Source: Nitrobacteraceae bacterium AZCC 2146 (GTDB lineage Bacteria; Pseudomonadota; Alphaproteobacteria; Rhizobiales; Xanthobacteraceae). Taken from it: 64,000 bases of DNA. The notes under the pieces are model-generated. The model was given only the letters and a program-made list of their open reading frames with translations, did no database searches and was not told the origin of the DNA. Below, one piece after another: positions 48,368 to 56,495 of this stretch; the first letter of the stretch is position 1; every line of letters starts with the position of its first letter. Location: positions 4,650,001-4,714,000 of the forward strand of contig JBAGRP010000001.1 in NCBI GenBank assembly GCA_036924855.1, written 5' to 3'. Both the position numbers and the translations under genes were made by a program.

Positions 48368-48393
48368 TTCGCTGGTTCAGCCGGTTTGGTTAC
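48368..48393 (-). promoter_or_regulatory. SigF-type ECF promoter of sigF-nrsF
   Basis: On the minus strand GTAACC (48393-48388) and CGAA (48371-48368) are separated by exactly 16 bases. The ATG of sigF at 48347 is about 21 bases after the -10, so the leader is very short. Confidence 0.8.
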
Positions 48394-48483
48394 AGGCGCC
48401 GGCGCCCCGGGACGAAAAATCGTGAAACTCGCTTTGCTTCCTGTGTGGCGTCGCGAGGCCAGGTGCGCCGCTCAAGTCTGTTT

Positions 48484-51400
48484 CTAGGGGGTGAGAGGGT
48501 CGTTTCGTGCAGGCAATCTCTCTTGGACGTCAGACGTCTGAAGTCTGTCCTTCACCAATCCATAGATCGCGGGGATGACGATCAGCGTCAGCAATGTCGA
48601 AGAGATCATGCCGCCTATCATTGGTACTGCGATCCGCTGCATGATCTCGGACCCGGTACCGGTGCTCCACATGATCGGCAGCAGACCCGCCATAATGGCC
48701 ACGACCGTCATCATCTTCGGTCGCACCCGCTCCACCGCGCCTTCCATGATGGCATCGAAGAGGTCGGCGCGGGTCAGCACCCGGCCTTCGGTGGCGCATC
48801 GTCTCCTGGTCTCCGCCAACGCCTGGTTGAGATAAATCAGCATCACGACGCCCGTCTCTGCCGCGACCCCGGCGAGCGCGATGAAACCTACGACGACCGC
48901 AACAGACAGATTGAACCCCAATGCCCACATCAGCCAAATTCCGCCGACCAGGCCGAACGGCAGCGATAGCATGACGATCATCGTTTCAGTCAGTGAGCGG
49001 AAGTTGAGATACAGCAGCAGAAAGATGATCATCAGCGTGACCGGCACGACGATCTTCAGGCGCGCGGTGGCGCGTTCGAGATATTCGAACTGTCCACTCC
49101 AGACCACGTAGGCCCCTGGCGGAAACTGGATGCTCGCCTTCACCGCTTGCTGCGCGTCGGCGACGTAACCACCGATGTCGCGGTCGCGGATGTCCACATA
49201 GATGTAAGCCGCCAGTTGACCATTTTCGGTCCGGATCGAAGTCGGCCCCCGCCCCGGCGCGATCGTGGCGACCTCGCCAAGCGGCACCGCGCCGCCGCCG
49301 GGCATCGGCACAAGGACGTCGTTGGTGATAGCTTGCGGATTATCGCGCAGATCCCGGGGGTATCGCATATTGACGCTGAACCGCTGGCGGCCTTCTACCG
49401 TCGTGGTCACCGTCTGACCGCCCAAGGCGGTGCCAATGACGTCCTGAACATCCTGGACCATGATGCCGTAGCGCGCCAACGCGGCGCGATCCGGGGTGAC
49501 GTCGAGATAGTAGCCGCCGATTCCACGTTCCGCGTAGGCTGACGACGTCCCCTGCACGGCCTTCAACACCTGCTCAATCTGCTTGGCGAGCTTGTCGATT
49601 TCGACGAGGTCCGTGCCGATGACCTTGACACCGATCGGCGTCCGGATGCCGGTGGACAGCATGTCGATGCGCGCCCTGATCGGCATGGTCCAGGCATTGG
49701 ACACGCCGGGAAACTGCAAGGCGCGGTCCATCTCGGCAGTCAGGCTGTCGAGCGTCACGCCCGAACGCCATTCGTTCTTTGGCTTCAGATTGACGATGGT
49801 CTCGAACATCTCCGAGGGCGCCGGATCGGTCGCGGTCGCAGCGCGACCGGCCTTGCCATAGACAGATGCCACTTCGGGGAACGAGCGGATGATCTTGTCC
49901 TGCGTCTGCAGCAGATCGCCCGCCCTGGTGACCGAGATGCCCGGCAGAGTGGTCGGCATGTAGAGCAGCGTGCCTTCATTGAGGCTCGGCATGAACTCCG
50001 TGCCGAGCTGCCGCGCCGGCCAGACAGTCACAACAAGAATTACCAGTGAGATCAAGATCACCAACACCTTGGCCCGCATTACGGCCTTAATGACCGGCCG
50101 ATAGATCCAGATCAGGAAACGGTTGATCGGGTTCTTGTGCTCCGGAACGATCCGGCCGCGAACGCAAACGATCATCAGGGCCGGCACCAACGTGACGGAC
50201 AGCAAAGCCGCAGCCGCCATCGAAAACGTCTTGGTGAATGCCAAGGGGCTGAACAGCCTCCCTTCCTGGGATTCCAGCGTGAAGATCGGCATGAACGAGA
50301 CCGTGATGATCAGCAGACTGAAGAACAGCGCCGGCCCGACCTCTTTGGCCGCCTCAATCAGGACATCGACCCGCGAACGGCCGGGCTCGGCGCGCTCCAG
50401 ATGTTTATGCGCATTCTCGATCATCACGATGGCCGCATCGACCATGGCGCCGATGGCAATCGCGATGCCGCCAAGGCTCATGATGTTCGAGCCGAGCCCG
50501 AGCAGCTTCATGGCACCGAACGCCATGAGCACGCCCACCGGCAGCATCAGGATCGCCACCAGAGCGCTGCGGACATGCAGCAGAAACACGATGCACACCA
50601 GTCCGACGACGATGCTCTCCTCGAACAGCGTGTGCTTCAGCGTATCGATGGCAGCGTTGATCAGGTTCGACCGGTCGTAGACGGGGACGATCTCAACCGA
50701 ATTCGGAAGGCTGCTGGCGATATCCTTGAAGCGCTTCTTGACGTTTTCGATGACGTCGAGGGCATTGACCCCGAAGCGCTGCAAAACGATGCCACTGGCG
50801 ACCTCTCCTTCGCCATTAAGTTCGGTGATGCCGCGGCGCTCGTCAGGCCCCAGTTCGACGCGTGCGATGTCGCGCAACAGAACTGGCGTGCCGTTGTTCG
50901 TCTTGAGCACGATATTGCCGAGGTCGTTAATCCCCCGGAGGTAACCTTTGCCGCGGATGACATATTCGAACTCGGAGAGTTCGACGGTCCGCCCGCCGAC
51001 GTCGGCATTGCTGGCGCGGATCGCATCGCGCATCTTCTGCATGGTGATGCCGAGATCGCGCATCCGCTGCGGATCGAGGATGACGTTGTACTGCCGGACG
51101 AAGCCGCCGACGCTGGCGACTTCGGCAACACCCTCCGCCTTGGCAAGCGCGAATTTCAGATTCCAGTCCTGAATCGTTCGCGTGTCCGAAAGGTTCAATT
51201 CCTTGGAGATCACCGCGTACTGGTAAACCCATCCGACACCGGTCGCGTCCGGCCCAATGGTCGGCGTCACGCCGGCCGGCAACCGTGACGTTGCGCCATT
51301 GAGGAATTCGAGGACACGCGAGCGTGCCCAATAGATGTCCGTGCCGTCCTCGAAAATCACGTAGACGAACGAAACCCCGAAGAATGAAAAGCCACGCACC

Positions 51401-51642
51401 ACCTTCGATCGCGACACCGTCAGCATCGCCGTCGTCAGCGGATAGGTGACCTGATCTTCAATGACCTGCGGCGCCTGGCCCGGATATTCCGTGTAGACGA
51501 TCACCTGCGTATCGGAGAGATCCGGAATGGCGTCGAGCGGCAGATGCGCCAGCGCGTAGATCCCGGCAGCAGCGGCAAAGCTGGCGCCGAAGAACACCAG
51601 CAGCAGGTTGCGAGCCGACCAATCGATGAGGCGGGCGATCAT
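48484..51642 (-). CDS. cusA: Heavy-metal efflux RND pump CusA-type
   Basis: This 1052-residue inner-membrane proton antiporter of the HME-RND family exports metal ions, most likely Cu(I)/Ag(I). It has the N-terminal helix and TEYPGQAPQVIEDQVTYPL segment, the charged fourth helix GIAIAIGAMVDAAIVMIENAHKH (proton relay Asp), and a methionine-rich periplasmic porter (APSEMFETIVNLKP, TRPMIRA-like NAWTMPIRARIDMLSTG). Length is normal and the frame is intact. It overlaps cusB by four bases. An outer-membrane cusC gene is not adjacent. A truncated second copy of its 3' end lies at 46575. Confidence 0.93.
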   Translation of the reverse strand: MIARLIDWSARNLLLVFFGASFAAAAGIYALAHLPLDAIPDLSDTQVIVYTEYPGQAPQVIEDQVTYPLTTAMLTVSRSKVVRGFSFFGVSFVYVIFEDGTDIYWARSRVLEFLNGATSRLPAGVTPTIGPDATGVGWVYQYAVISKELNLSDTRTIQDWNLKFALAKAEGVAEVASVGGFVRQYNVILDPQRMRDLGITMQKMRDAIRASNADVGGRTVELSEFEYVIRGKGYLRGINDLGNIVLKTNNGTPVLLRDIARVELGPDERRGITELNGEGEVASGIVLQRFGVNALDVIENVKKRFKDIASSLPNSVEIVPVYDRSNLINAAIDTLKHTLFEESIVVGLVCIVFLLHVRSALVAILMLPVGVLMAFGAMKLLGLGSNIMSLGGIAIAIGAMVDAAIVMIENAHKHLERAEPGRSRVDVLIEAAKEVGPALFFSLLIITVSFMPIFTLESQEGRLFSPLAFTKTFSMAAAALLSVTLVPALMIVCVRGRIVPEHKNPINRFLIWIYRPVIKAVMRAKVLVILISLVILVVTVWPARQLGTEFMPSLNEGTLLYMPTTLPGISVTRAGDLLQTQDKIIRSFPEVASVYGKAGRAATATDPAPSEMFETIVNLKPKNEWRSGVTLDSLTAEMDRALQFPGVSNAWTMPIRARIDMLSTGIRTPIGVKVIGTDLVEIDKLAKQIEQVLKAVQGTSSAYAERGIGGYYLDVTPDRAALARYGIMVQDVQDVIGTALGGQTVTTTVEGRQRFSVNMRYPRDLRDNPQAITNDVLVPMPGGGAVPLGEVATIAPGRGPTSIRTENGQLAAYIYVDIRDRDIGGYVADAQQAVKASIQFPPGAYVVWSGQFEYLERATARLKIVVPVTLMIIFLLLYLNFRSLTETMIVMLSLPFGLVGGIWLMWALGFNLSVAVVVGFIALAGVAAETGVVMLIYLNQALAETRRRCATEGRVLTRADLFDAIMEGAVERVRPKMMTVVAIMAGLLPIMWSTGTGSEIMQRIAVPMIGGMISSTLLTLIVIPAIYGLVKDRLQTSDVQERLPARNDPLTP

Positions 51643-53048
51643 CGCTGCGCCCCGGCGTCTGAGAAGCCCTTGAGCGCTGCCTTCAGGTTGCTTTCGGCAT
51701 CGATCAGGAAGTTGGCAGAGACGACGACCGGCTCACCTTCGGTAACGCCTTCGCGGATCTCGACATAACCGCTTCCGCGATGGCCCAGCTTCACCTCGCG
51801 CGGCTCAAAGCGCCCCTGACCCTTTTCGACGAACACCGCTTGTCGACTGCCTGTATCGAGAATGGCGCTTTCCGGAACGGCGAGCACCGGCTGCGCGCTG
51901 CCGGTGTCGATCACCGCGTCCACATACATGTCCGGAAGCAAGACGGCATCCGGATTCGGCAATTCGATCCGGACGCGCGCCGTCCGCGTCTCTCGATTGA
52001 CCTGCGGGTAGATCACGCTGACCTTTCCGACAAACTCGCGGCCCGGATAGCTTCGGGCGCGGACGACGACCGGTTGGCCGACGGAAAGCGCGCCGAGGTC
52101 CCGCTCGGTTACATCGGCCATAGCCCACACAACCGACGTGTCGGCAACGCGGAAGAGAACGTCGCCCGGTTGCGCGCGCATGCCTTCGATAGCGTTGCGC
52201 TCCAGCACGATGCCGTCGCGCGGCGCCGACCACTCGATCGCAATGGGAACCGAGCCGCTCTTTTCCATCGCGACGATGGCCGCTTCGGGCACGTCCAGAT
52301 TCATGAGTCGCTGCCGTGAGCCACGACCATACGAACTGCTGCCACCCGTGGTCTTCGAACTGATTGTGGCGATATATTCCGCAGCCGCTGCCGACACGGA
52401 GGAGCTGTATATCTCCATGAGTGGCTGGCCCTTGCCGACCTTGGTGCCAGTCGTGACGTTCGCGACCTTCTGCACCCAGCTTTCCGACCGCATCGAAATG
52501 ACCGATACCCTGCGCTCGTCGAGCTGGATGGTGCCCGGCGCGCGGATCGTCGTGCGAATGACCTGGGGCGCGGCGGGCTCGGATTTGACGCCGGTGCGCT
52601 GGATCTTGCCCGGTGAAAGCTTCACCGATCCATCGTCGCTGTCATCCCCCTCATAGACCGGGATGTAGTCCATCCCCATCGAATCCTTCTTGGGCGCCGG
52701 CGAGGTGTCGGCCAGCCCCATCGGATTGCGGTAGAACTTGATCTTGCGTTCCGTCGATGGCTTTGCCGTCGAGGGAACGGCTTCTGCCGAAGCTTCCCCG
52801 TCGAAGCTGATGTCCGCACCGGCCGGTACGCCTTTGAAGTCCCGTCCGTCGGACGTCTTCTTCGGCGCAATCGAATAGATCGGGCGGCCATCCGGATCCT
52901 GATAGTAGATCGGCCCGCGGGCTTCCTGCGCGACCGCCGGCGACATCACCGCGATAGCCGGAGCGAGATGCCCGCGACTACCCACGAATCCGCTTCCCGC
53001 CACCGCCATCAAGGCGGCGGCAGCGCTGGCCAAGATTGCCGGCTTCAT
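51639..53048 (-). CDS. cusB: CusB-type periplasmic adaptor with two metal-binding-like N-terminal repeats
   Basis: This 469-residue membrane fusion protein connects CusA to an outer-membrane channel. After a signal anchor, two short repeats occur: YYQDPDGRPIYSIAPKKTSDGRDF (about residues 47-70) and FYRNPMGLADTSPAPKKDSMGMDYIPVY (about 103-130). The second is a canonical HMBD with YxxPM and DSMGMDY; the first has the same shape but lacks the methionines. The lipoyl/barrel domains follow (GTIQLDERRVSVISMRSESWVQKV, VYPQVNRETRTARVRIEL). It is the second gene of FixH-like, cusB, cusA. Confidence 0.92.
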   Translation of the reverse strand: MKPAILASAAAALMAVAGSGFVGSRGHLAPAIAVMSPAVAQEARGPIYYQDPDGRPIYSIAPKKTSDGRDFKGVPAGADISFDGEASAEAVPSTAKPSTERKIKFYRNPMGLADTSPAPKKDSMGMDYIPVYEGDDSDDGSVKLSPGKIQRTGVKSEPAAPQVIRTTIRAPGTIQLDERRVSVISMRSESWVQKVANVTTGTKVGKGQPLMEIYSSSVSAAAAEYIATISSKTTGGSSSYGRGSRQRLMNLDVPEAAIVAMEKSGSVPIAIEWSAPRDGIVLERNAIEGMRAQPGDVLFRVADTSVVWAMADVTERDLGALSVGQPVVVRARSYPGREFVGKVSVIYPQVNRETRTARVRIELPNPDAVLLPDMYVDAVIDTGSAQPVLAVPESAILDTGSRQAVFVEKGQGRFEPREVKLGHRGSGYVEIREGVTEGEPVVVSANFLIDAESNLKAALKGFSDAGAQR

Positions 53049-53452
53049 TTCTGGGCCGTGATGACGAGCTTGCTTTCGACGCTGCCGGTCTCACCCTGCA
53101 CCTTGGCGCCGAGCGAAAGCTGCCAGCGGCCGGCCATCCCGAAGGTGGCCTTGAACTTGTAGCTGCCGCCCTCTGCACCGGGCATCGGGGTAACCTTGGT
53201 GGCCATTTCCTGCATCCCGTCCGGAGCCATATCCAGGCGGGTCGCAAAGATGACAGCATCCGGAACGGGCTTACCGGTCGCCTTGTTGACGAGCCGGACC
53301 GTGATGGTCTTGTCCGGGCCGGCCTTGATGGTCTGGTCGACGAGCTGGAATTCGTAGTCCTTGATGTCAGCACGCGCGGCAGTCGCGGAACCAGACATAA
53401 CAATGGCGATAAGCGCCGCCTGAACGGCGCGCGTGATGTGAAGCTTCTTCAT
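53045..53452 (-). CDS. FixH/YtkA-like periplasmic protein upstream of cusBA
   Basis: This 135-residue protein has a signal peptide (ITRAVQAALIAIVMSGSATAARA) and one immunoglobulin-like FixH/YtkA domain (YEFQLVDQTIKAGPDKTITVRLVNKATGKPVPDAVIFATRLDM, GRWQLSLGAKVQGETGSV). The methionines in FATRLDMAPDGMQEM could bind Cu(I), which would suit a metallochaperone for the efflux pump; this is inference. It overlaps cusB by four bases and heads the operon. Confidence 0.85.
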   Translation of the reverse strand: MKKLHITRAVQAALIAIVMSGSATAARADIKDYEFQLVDQTIKAGPDKTITVRLVNKATGKPVPDAVIFATRLDMAPDGMQEMATKVTPMPGAEGGSYKFKATFGMAGRWQLSLGAKVQGETGSVESKLVITAQK

Positions 53453-53536
53453 TTCGAAATCCTCGATGATTGCCGCATGGCGGCATGCGTCTTTCGCGCG
53501 ATCAACTCGCGCGGCAGCACGGCGCCGAAGCGCCGA

Positions 53537-53923
53537 TCAGATCGAGATGCGAGGTGGCTGGTCCGGAGGTGGATGGCCTCGGCTGCCGGGCCACAAATCG
53601 TTTCGCGGGTGGCCGAGGGTGCTGGAAACCGTGAATAGCGGCTGGAAAGCCGCGGTCGAAATGCCCGCAAAGCATTTGGTCATGCAGGCCGCCATGAAGA
53701 CGCACTTGTCGCAACCGACGGGTGCCGCAGCCTTTGCCGGACAACAAGGCATATCGCTCGCCATCTCGTCGGAGGAGGCCACCGCCGACATATCGTCTCC
53801 CATGGCCGTCATCGATACGTCAGCTGACATTTCCGCCATCACCGGGCGGGACAATGGAGCCAATGCAAGTCCTGCGATCATCAAGATCGAAAGCAGCCGG
53901 CGTATGGTGATATGGGTCTTCAC
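53537..53923 (-). CDS. Small cysteine-rich exported protein next to the cus operon
   Basis: This 128-residue protein has a signal peptide (LLSILMIAGLALAPLSRPVMA, about residues 9-30), a Met-rich stretch (MSADVSMTAMGDDMSAV) and a Cys cluster (MPCCPAK, GCDKCVFMAACMTKC). The Met/Cys content suggests copper binding in the periplasm. I do not recognise a named family with certainty; it resembles DUF2946-like proteins found with copper genes. It lies 84 bases upstream of the FixH-like gene on the same strand. Confidence 0.72.
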   Translation of the reverse strand: MKTHITIRRLLSILMIAGLALAPLSRPVMAEMSADVSMTAMGDDMSAVASSDEMASDMPCCPAKAAAPVGCDKCVFMAACMTKCFAGISTAAFQPLFTVSSTLGHPRNDLWPGSRGHPPPDQPPRISI

Positions 53924-54128
53924 CGCACCAACATCTCACAGAACGCCTCGAATTGATAGGCTTTGGAATCTAACGACGCCGTGATGAGGTGGCCCGGCAG
54001 GCACTGCTTGCCCCCGCGACTGCGGAGGAGACATGCCGTCGAGCGGCGACTGCAACAAAGCGAAATAATCCTGCAAACAAACGGCAAACGCGGGGTGCAA
54101 GAGTTACCTGCAAGATGGAAACTCACGC

Positions 54129-54467
54129 ATGTACCGCTTTGTTAGATTGGCCCTCGTTGTCGCAGAGATGTCCAGCGTTCCGATTGCCGGGTACCTCATC
54201 GAATTTGACTCGCACCAGTCCGGTTGGGAGGTTCGGCGATCAGGCGCATCCCAAGTAACTACGTTAAGTGATGCTTCCAGCCGGCGCCAATTCCGATTTC
54301 GCGTCCCCAAGTTGGGCGAAATCCGCGATCTGATCCCGAAGCCTCGCTTGCCTTCGCCTTCAGAGAATGAGCTGCGGTCGACATCCATCGACGACTGGGG
54401 TCGGCGAACGCCACGTCAACCTCGAAAACTTGCAGCAGCGCTGTACGACGTGCCGCCGGTAATTTGA
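54129..54467 (+). CDS. Hypothetical protein coupled to the patatin gene
   Basis: This 112-residue frame begins at ATG 54129 with GATGGAAA upstream. It has a weak hydrophobic N-terminus (FVRLALVVAEMSSVPIAGYLI) and a polar remainder rich in Arg, Ser and Pro. Its TGA stop overlaps the ATG of the patatin gene (TGATG at 54465-54469), which is the main support that it is translated. I do not recognise the family. It may encode an exported accessory protein, or be a chance frame. Confidence 0.45.
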   Translation: MYRFVRLALVVAEMSSVPIAGYLIEFDSHQSGWEVRRSGASQVTTLSDASSRRQFRFRVPKLGEIRDLIPKPRLPSPSENELRSTSIDDWGRRTPRQPRKLAAALYDVPPVI

Positions 54468-55594
54468 TGGCCCGTTCGACGCTGCTTGCCATCTGCACAA
54501 CTCTCTTTCTCGCGGGGTGCGCTTCGCTGCCACGAGCACCCCTGGCATCGACCGATCGCGCCTATGTCCCCGACATCCCGCGCGCAAGGATTTCTGCCGA
54601 AGACGGGTATCGAGCCTTCGCCCGATCGAAAGCGGATACGACCCCACTCACGATCCTTGCACTGTCCGGGGGAGGCGCGGATGGCTCCTATGGCGCTGGA
54701 TTCCTGAAAGGTTGGTCGGCTTCAGGGCTTCGCCCAGACTTCGACATCGTGACGGGTTCGAGTGTCGGCTCCTTGATCGCGCCTTTCGCGTTCTTGGGTC
54801 CTGACTACGACAGGGATCTCGAAGCAATCTTCACAAGCGGCGTTGCGGAGGATTTGCTCCACGTCGCGGGAATAAACGCGGTCGTGGGATCTGGCATCTT
54901 TAAATCAGGCCCCATGAAAGACCTCATCGCCAAATATGCCAACAACAGACTTGTTGATGCGGTTGCGGCGCGGCACCGCAAGGGAAAGCTGCTGATCATC
55001 GCAACCACCAATCTGGACGCGCAGCGAACGACCCTGTGGAATATGGGCGAAATCGCAGTCAGCAATAGCCCAAGCCGGTTTGAGTTGTTTCGCGCTGTTC
55101 TGGCAGCCTCCGCCGCAATTCCTGGAATCTTTCCGCCGGGCTTCATCAACGTACAGGCCGACGGAAATAGCTATGTCGAAATGCATGTCGATGGGGGCGT
55201 CACGTCAAACATCCTGGCCGTGCCGGAGAACATTCTCACGACGCACGCGACGTCATTGTCTGCCAGGTCGCGTGTCTTCGTGATCGTTAACGGCAAATTG
55301 TCGCCCGACCCCGCCTTTACGTCGGATTTGACGCTGCCGATCGTCGCGCGCTCGTTCCAGACATCGGTCAAGGCGAACACACGCAATGCCATGATTGCCA
55401 CATACGATTTTTGCCGAAGAAACAACTGGCAATTCAACGCCACCGCGATCGACGCAGGCAAGATTACCAGGAGCGGCCCGATCAACTTCGACACGAACTA
55501 CATGAAGGAGCTTTATGCATACGGATATGCCAAGGGCGCATCAGGTCGTGGATTTCAGTCCAATCTCGATGGGCTGAAGGGCCCGGGCAGCTAG
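54467..55594 (+). CDS. Patatin-like phospholipase lipoprotein
   Basis: This 375-residue lipoprotein carries a signal peptide with lipobox LFLAGC (Cys near residue 17). The patatin domain shows the oxyanion loop LALSGGGADGSYGAGFL, the nucleophile elbow VTGSSVGSLIAPFAFLG (GxSxG) and the catalytic Asp in EMHVDGGVTSN. A Ser-Asp dyad acyl hydrolase acting on phospholipids at the envelope is the usual role. ATG 54467 is chosen over the TTG one codon earlier because of the TGATG overlap with the previous frame. A 53-codon membrane protein frame starts immediately after its stop. Confidence 0.9.
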   Translation: MARSTLLAICTTLFLAGCASLPRAPLASTDRAYVPDIPRARISAEDGYRAFARSKADTTPLTILALSGGGADGSYGAGFLKGWSASGLRPDFDIVTGSSVGSLIAPFAFLGPDYDRDLEAIFTSGVAEDLLHVAGINAVVGSGIFKSGPMKDLIAKYANNRLVDAVAARHRKGKLLIIATTNLDAQRTTLWNMGEIAVSNSPSRFELFRAVLAASAAIPGIFPPGFINVQADGNSYVEMHVDGGVTSNILAVPENILTTHATSLSARSRVFVIVNGKLSPDPAFTSDLTLPIVARSFQTSVKANTRNAMIATYDFCRRNNWQFNATAIDAGKITRSGPINFDTNYMKELYAYGYAKGASGRGFQSNLDGLKGPGS

Positions 55595-55756
55595 ATGCCT
55601 CGTACTCCCAAAACGGATCTGCCGTTACATGAGCCGGAAAGGTCCATTGGGAGAACCTGGCTCTCTCGTATGGCAGACATCGCCCTGCACTGCCTGGAAA
55701 TAGCATTTTACTTGATGCTCTTGATGGGGATCGCGATGATTCTTTTGTTCGATTGA
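55595..55756 (+). CDS. 53-residue small membrane protein following the patatin gene
   Basis: The ATG directly follows the patatin TAG (55592-55594), which favours translation by reinitiation. The product has a charged N-terminal part of about 26 residues and one strongly hydrophobic helix, FYLMLLMGIAMILLF, ending in an Asp. This is typical of single-pass small membrane proteins. I do not know a family. The next gene, a NYN protein, ends about 50 bases away on the other strand, so this is the last gene of the patatin unit. Confidence 0.45.
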   Translation: MPRTPKTDLPLHEPERSIGRTWLSRMADIALHCLEIAFYLMLLMGIAMILLFD

Positions 55757-55805
55757 CTTCGTCGAAGCATGGCGGTCACGACAGTAAGCCCGCCCTGAGG
55801 AGCCG

Positions 55806-56414
55806 TCAGCGTGGCGTGGTGGTGGCGGTCGCGCGCTGCAGGAATTGCGGGGTCTGGTGGCGCGGTTCGCGCGGCGCCGGACGCTCGGCGGGATCGCGGC
55901 CGAGCTTGCTTTGCAGCTCGACGAGGTCGGTGAAGACGTCGGCCTGGCGGCGCAGCTCGTCGGCGATCATCGGCGGCTGGCTGGAGATGGTGGAGATGAC
56001 GGTGACGCGGACACCGCGGCGCTGCACGGCTTCCACCAGCGAGCGGAAATCGCCGTCGCCCGAGAACAGCACGATCTGGTCGACGTGCTCGGCGAGCTCC
56101 ATCGCATCGACCGCGAGCTCGATGTCCATGTTGCCCTTGACCTTGCGGCGGCCCGACGCATCGATGAATTCCTTGGTCGCCTTGGTGACCACCGTATAGC
56201 CATTGTAATCGAGCCAATCGATCAGCGGCCGGATCGACGAATATTCCTGATCTTCGATAATTGCGGTGTAATAAAAGGCGCGGACCAATGTGCCGCGGCT
56301 CTGGAATTCCTGGAGGAGGCGCTTGTAGTCGATGTCGAAGCCAAGCGTCTTGGCGGTGGCATAGAGGTTGGCGCCGTCAATAAAGAGCGCGATCCTGCTA
56401 GATCCGGGAGACAT
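55806..56414 (-). CDS. NYN domain (LabA/DUF88-like) PIN-fold protein
   Basis: This 202-residue protein is a single NYN domain: ALFIDGANLYATAKTLGFDIDY, KGNMDIELAVDAMELAEHVDQIVLFSGDGDF (three acidic metal-ligand positions) and GVRVTVISTISSQPPMIADELRRQADVFTDL. It has no LOTUS extension, unlike the NYN protein at 13425. The length fits DUF88 proteins found near acyl carrier or essential genes in alphaproteobacteria. The C-terminal tail (Pro/Arg/Thr-rich) is probably disordered. RNase activity is inferred from the family. Confidence 0.88.
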   Translation of the reverse strand: MSPGSSRIALFIDGANLYATAKTLGFDIDYKRLLQEFQSRGTLVRAFYYTAIIEDQEYSSIRPLIDWLDYNGYTVVTKATKEFIDASGRRKVKGNMDIELAVDAMELAEHVDQIVLFSGDGDFRSLVEAVQRRGVRVTVISTISSQPPMIADELRRQADVFTDLVELQSKLGRDPAERPAPREPRHQTPQFLQRATATTTPR

Positions 56415-56495
56415 CGATTTTTCCCATTTGATTCGCTGTTGCTAATGTTATTGGTCCGCTACAAATCGTTGCCGCACATTTGAGTCAATTGATTG

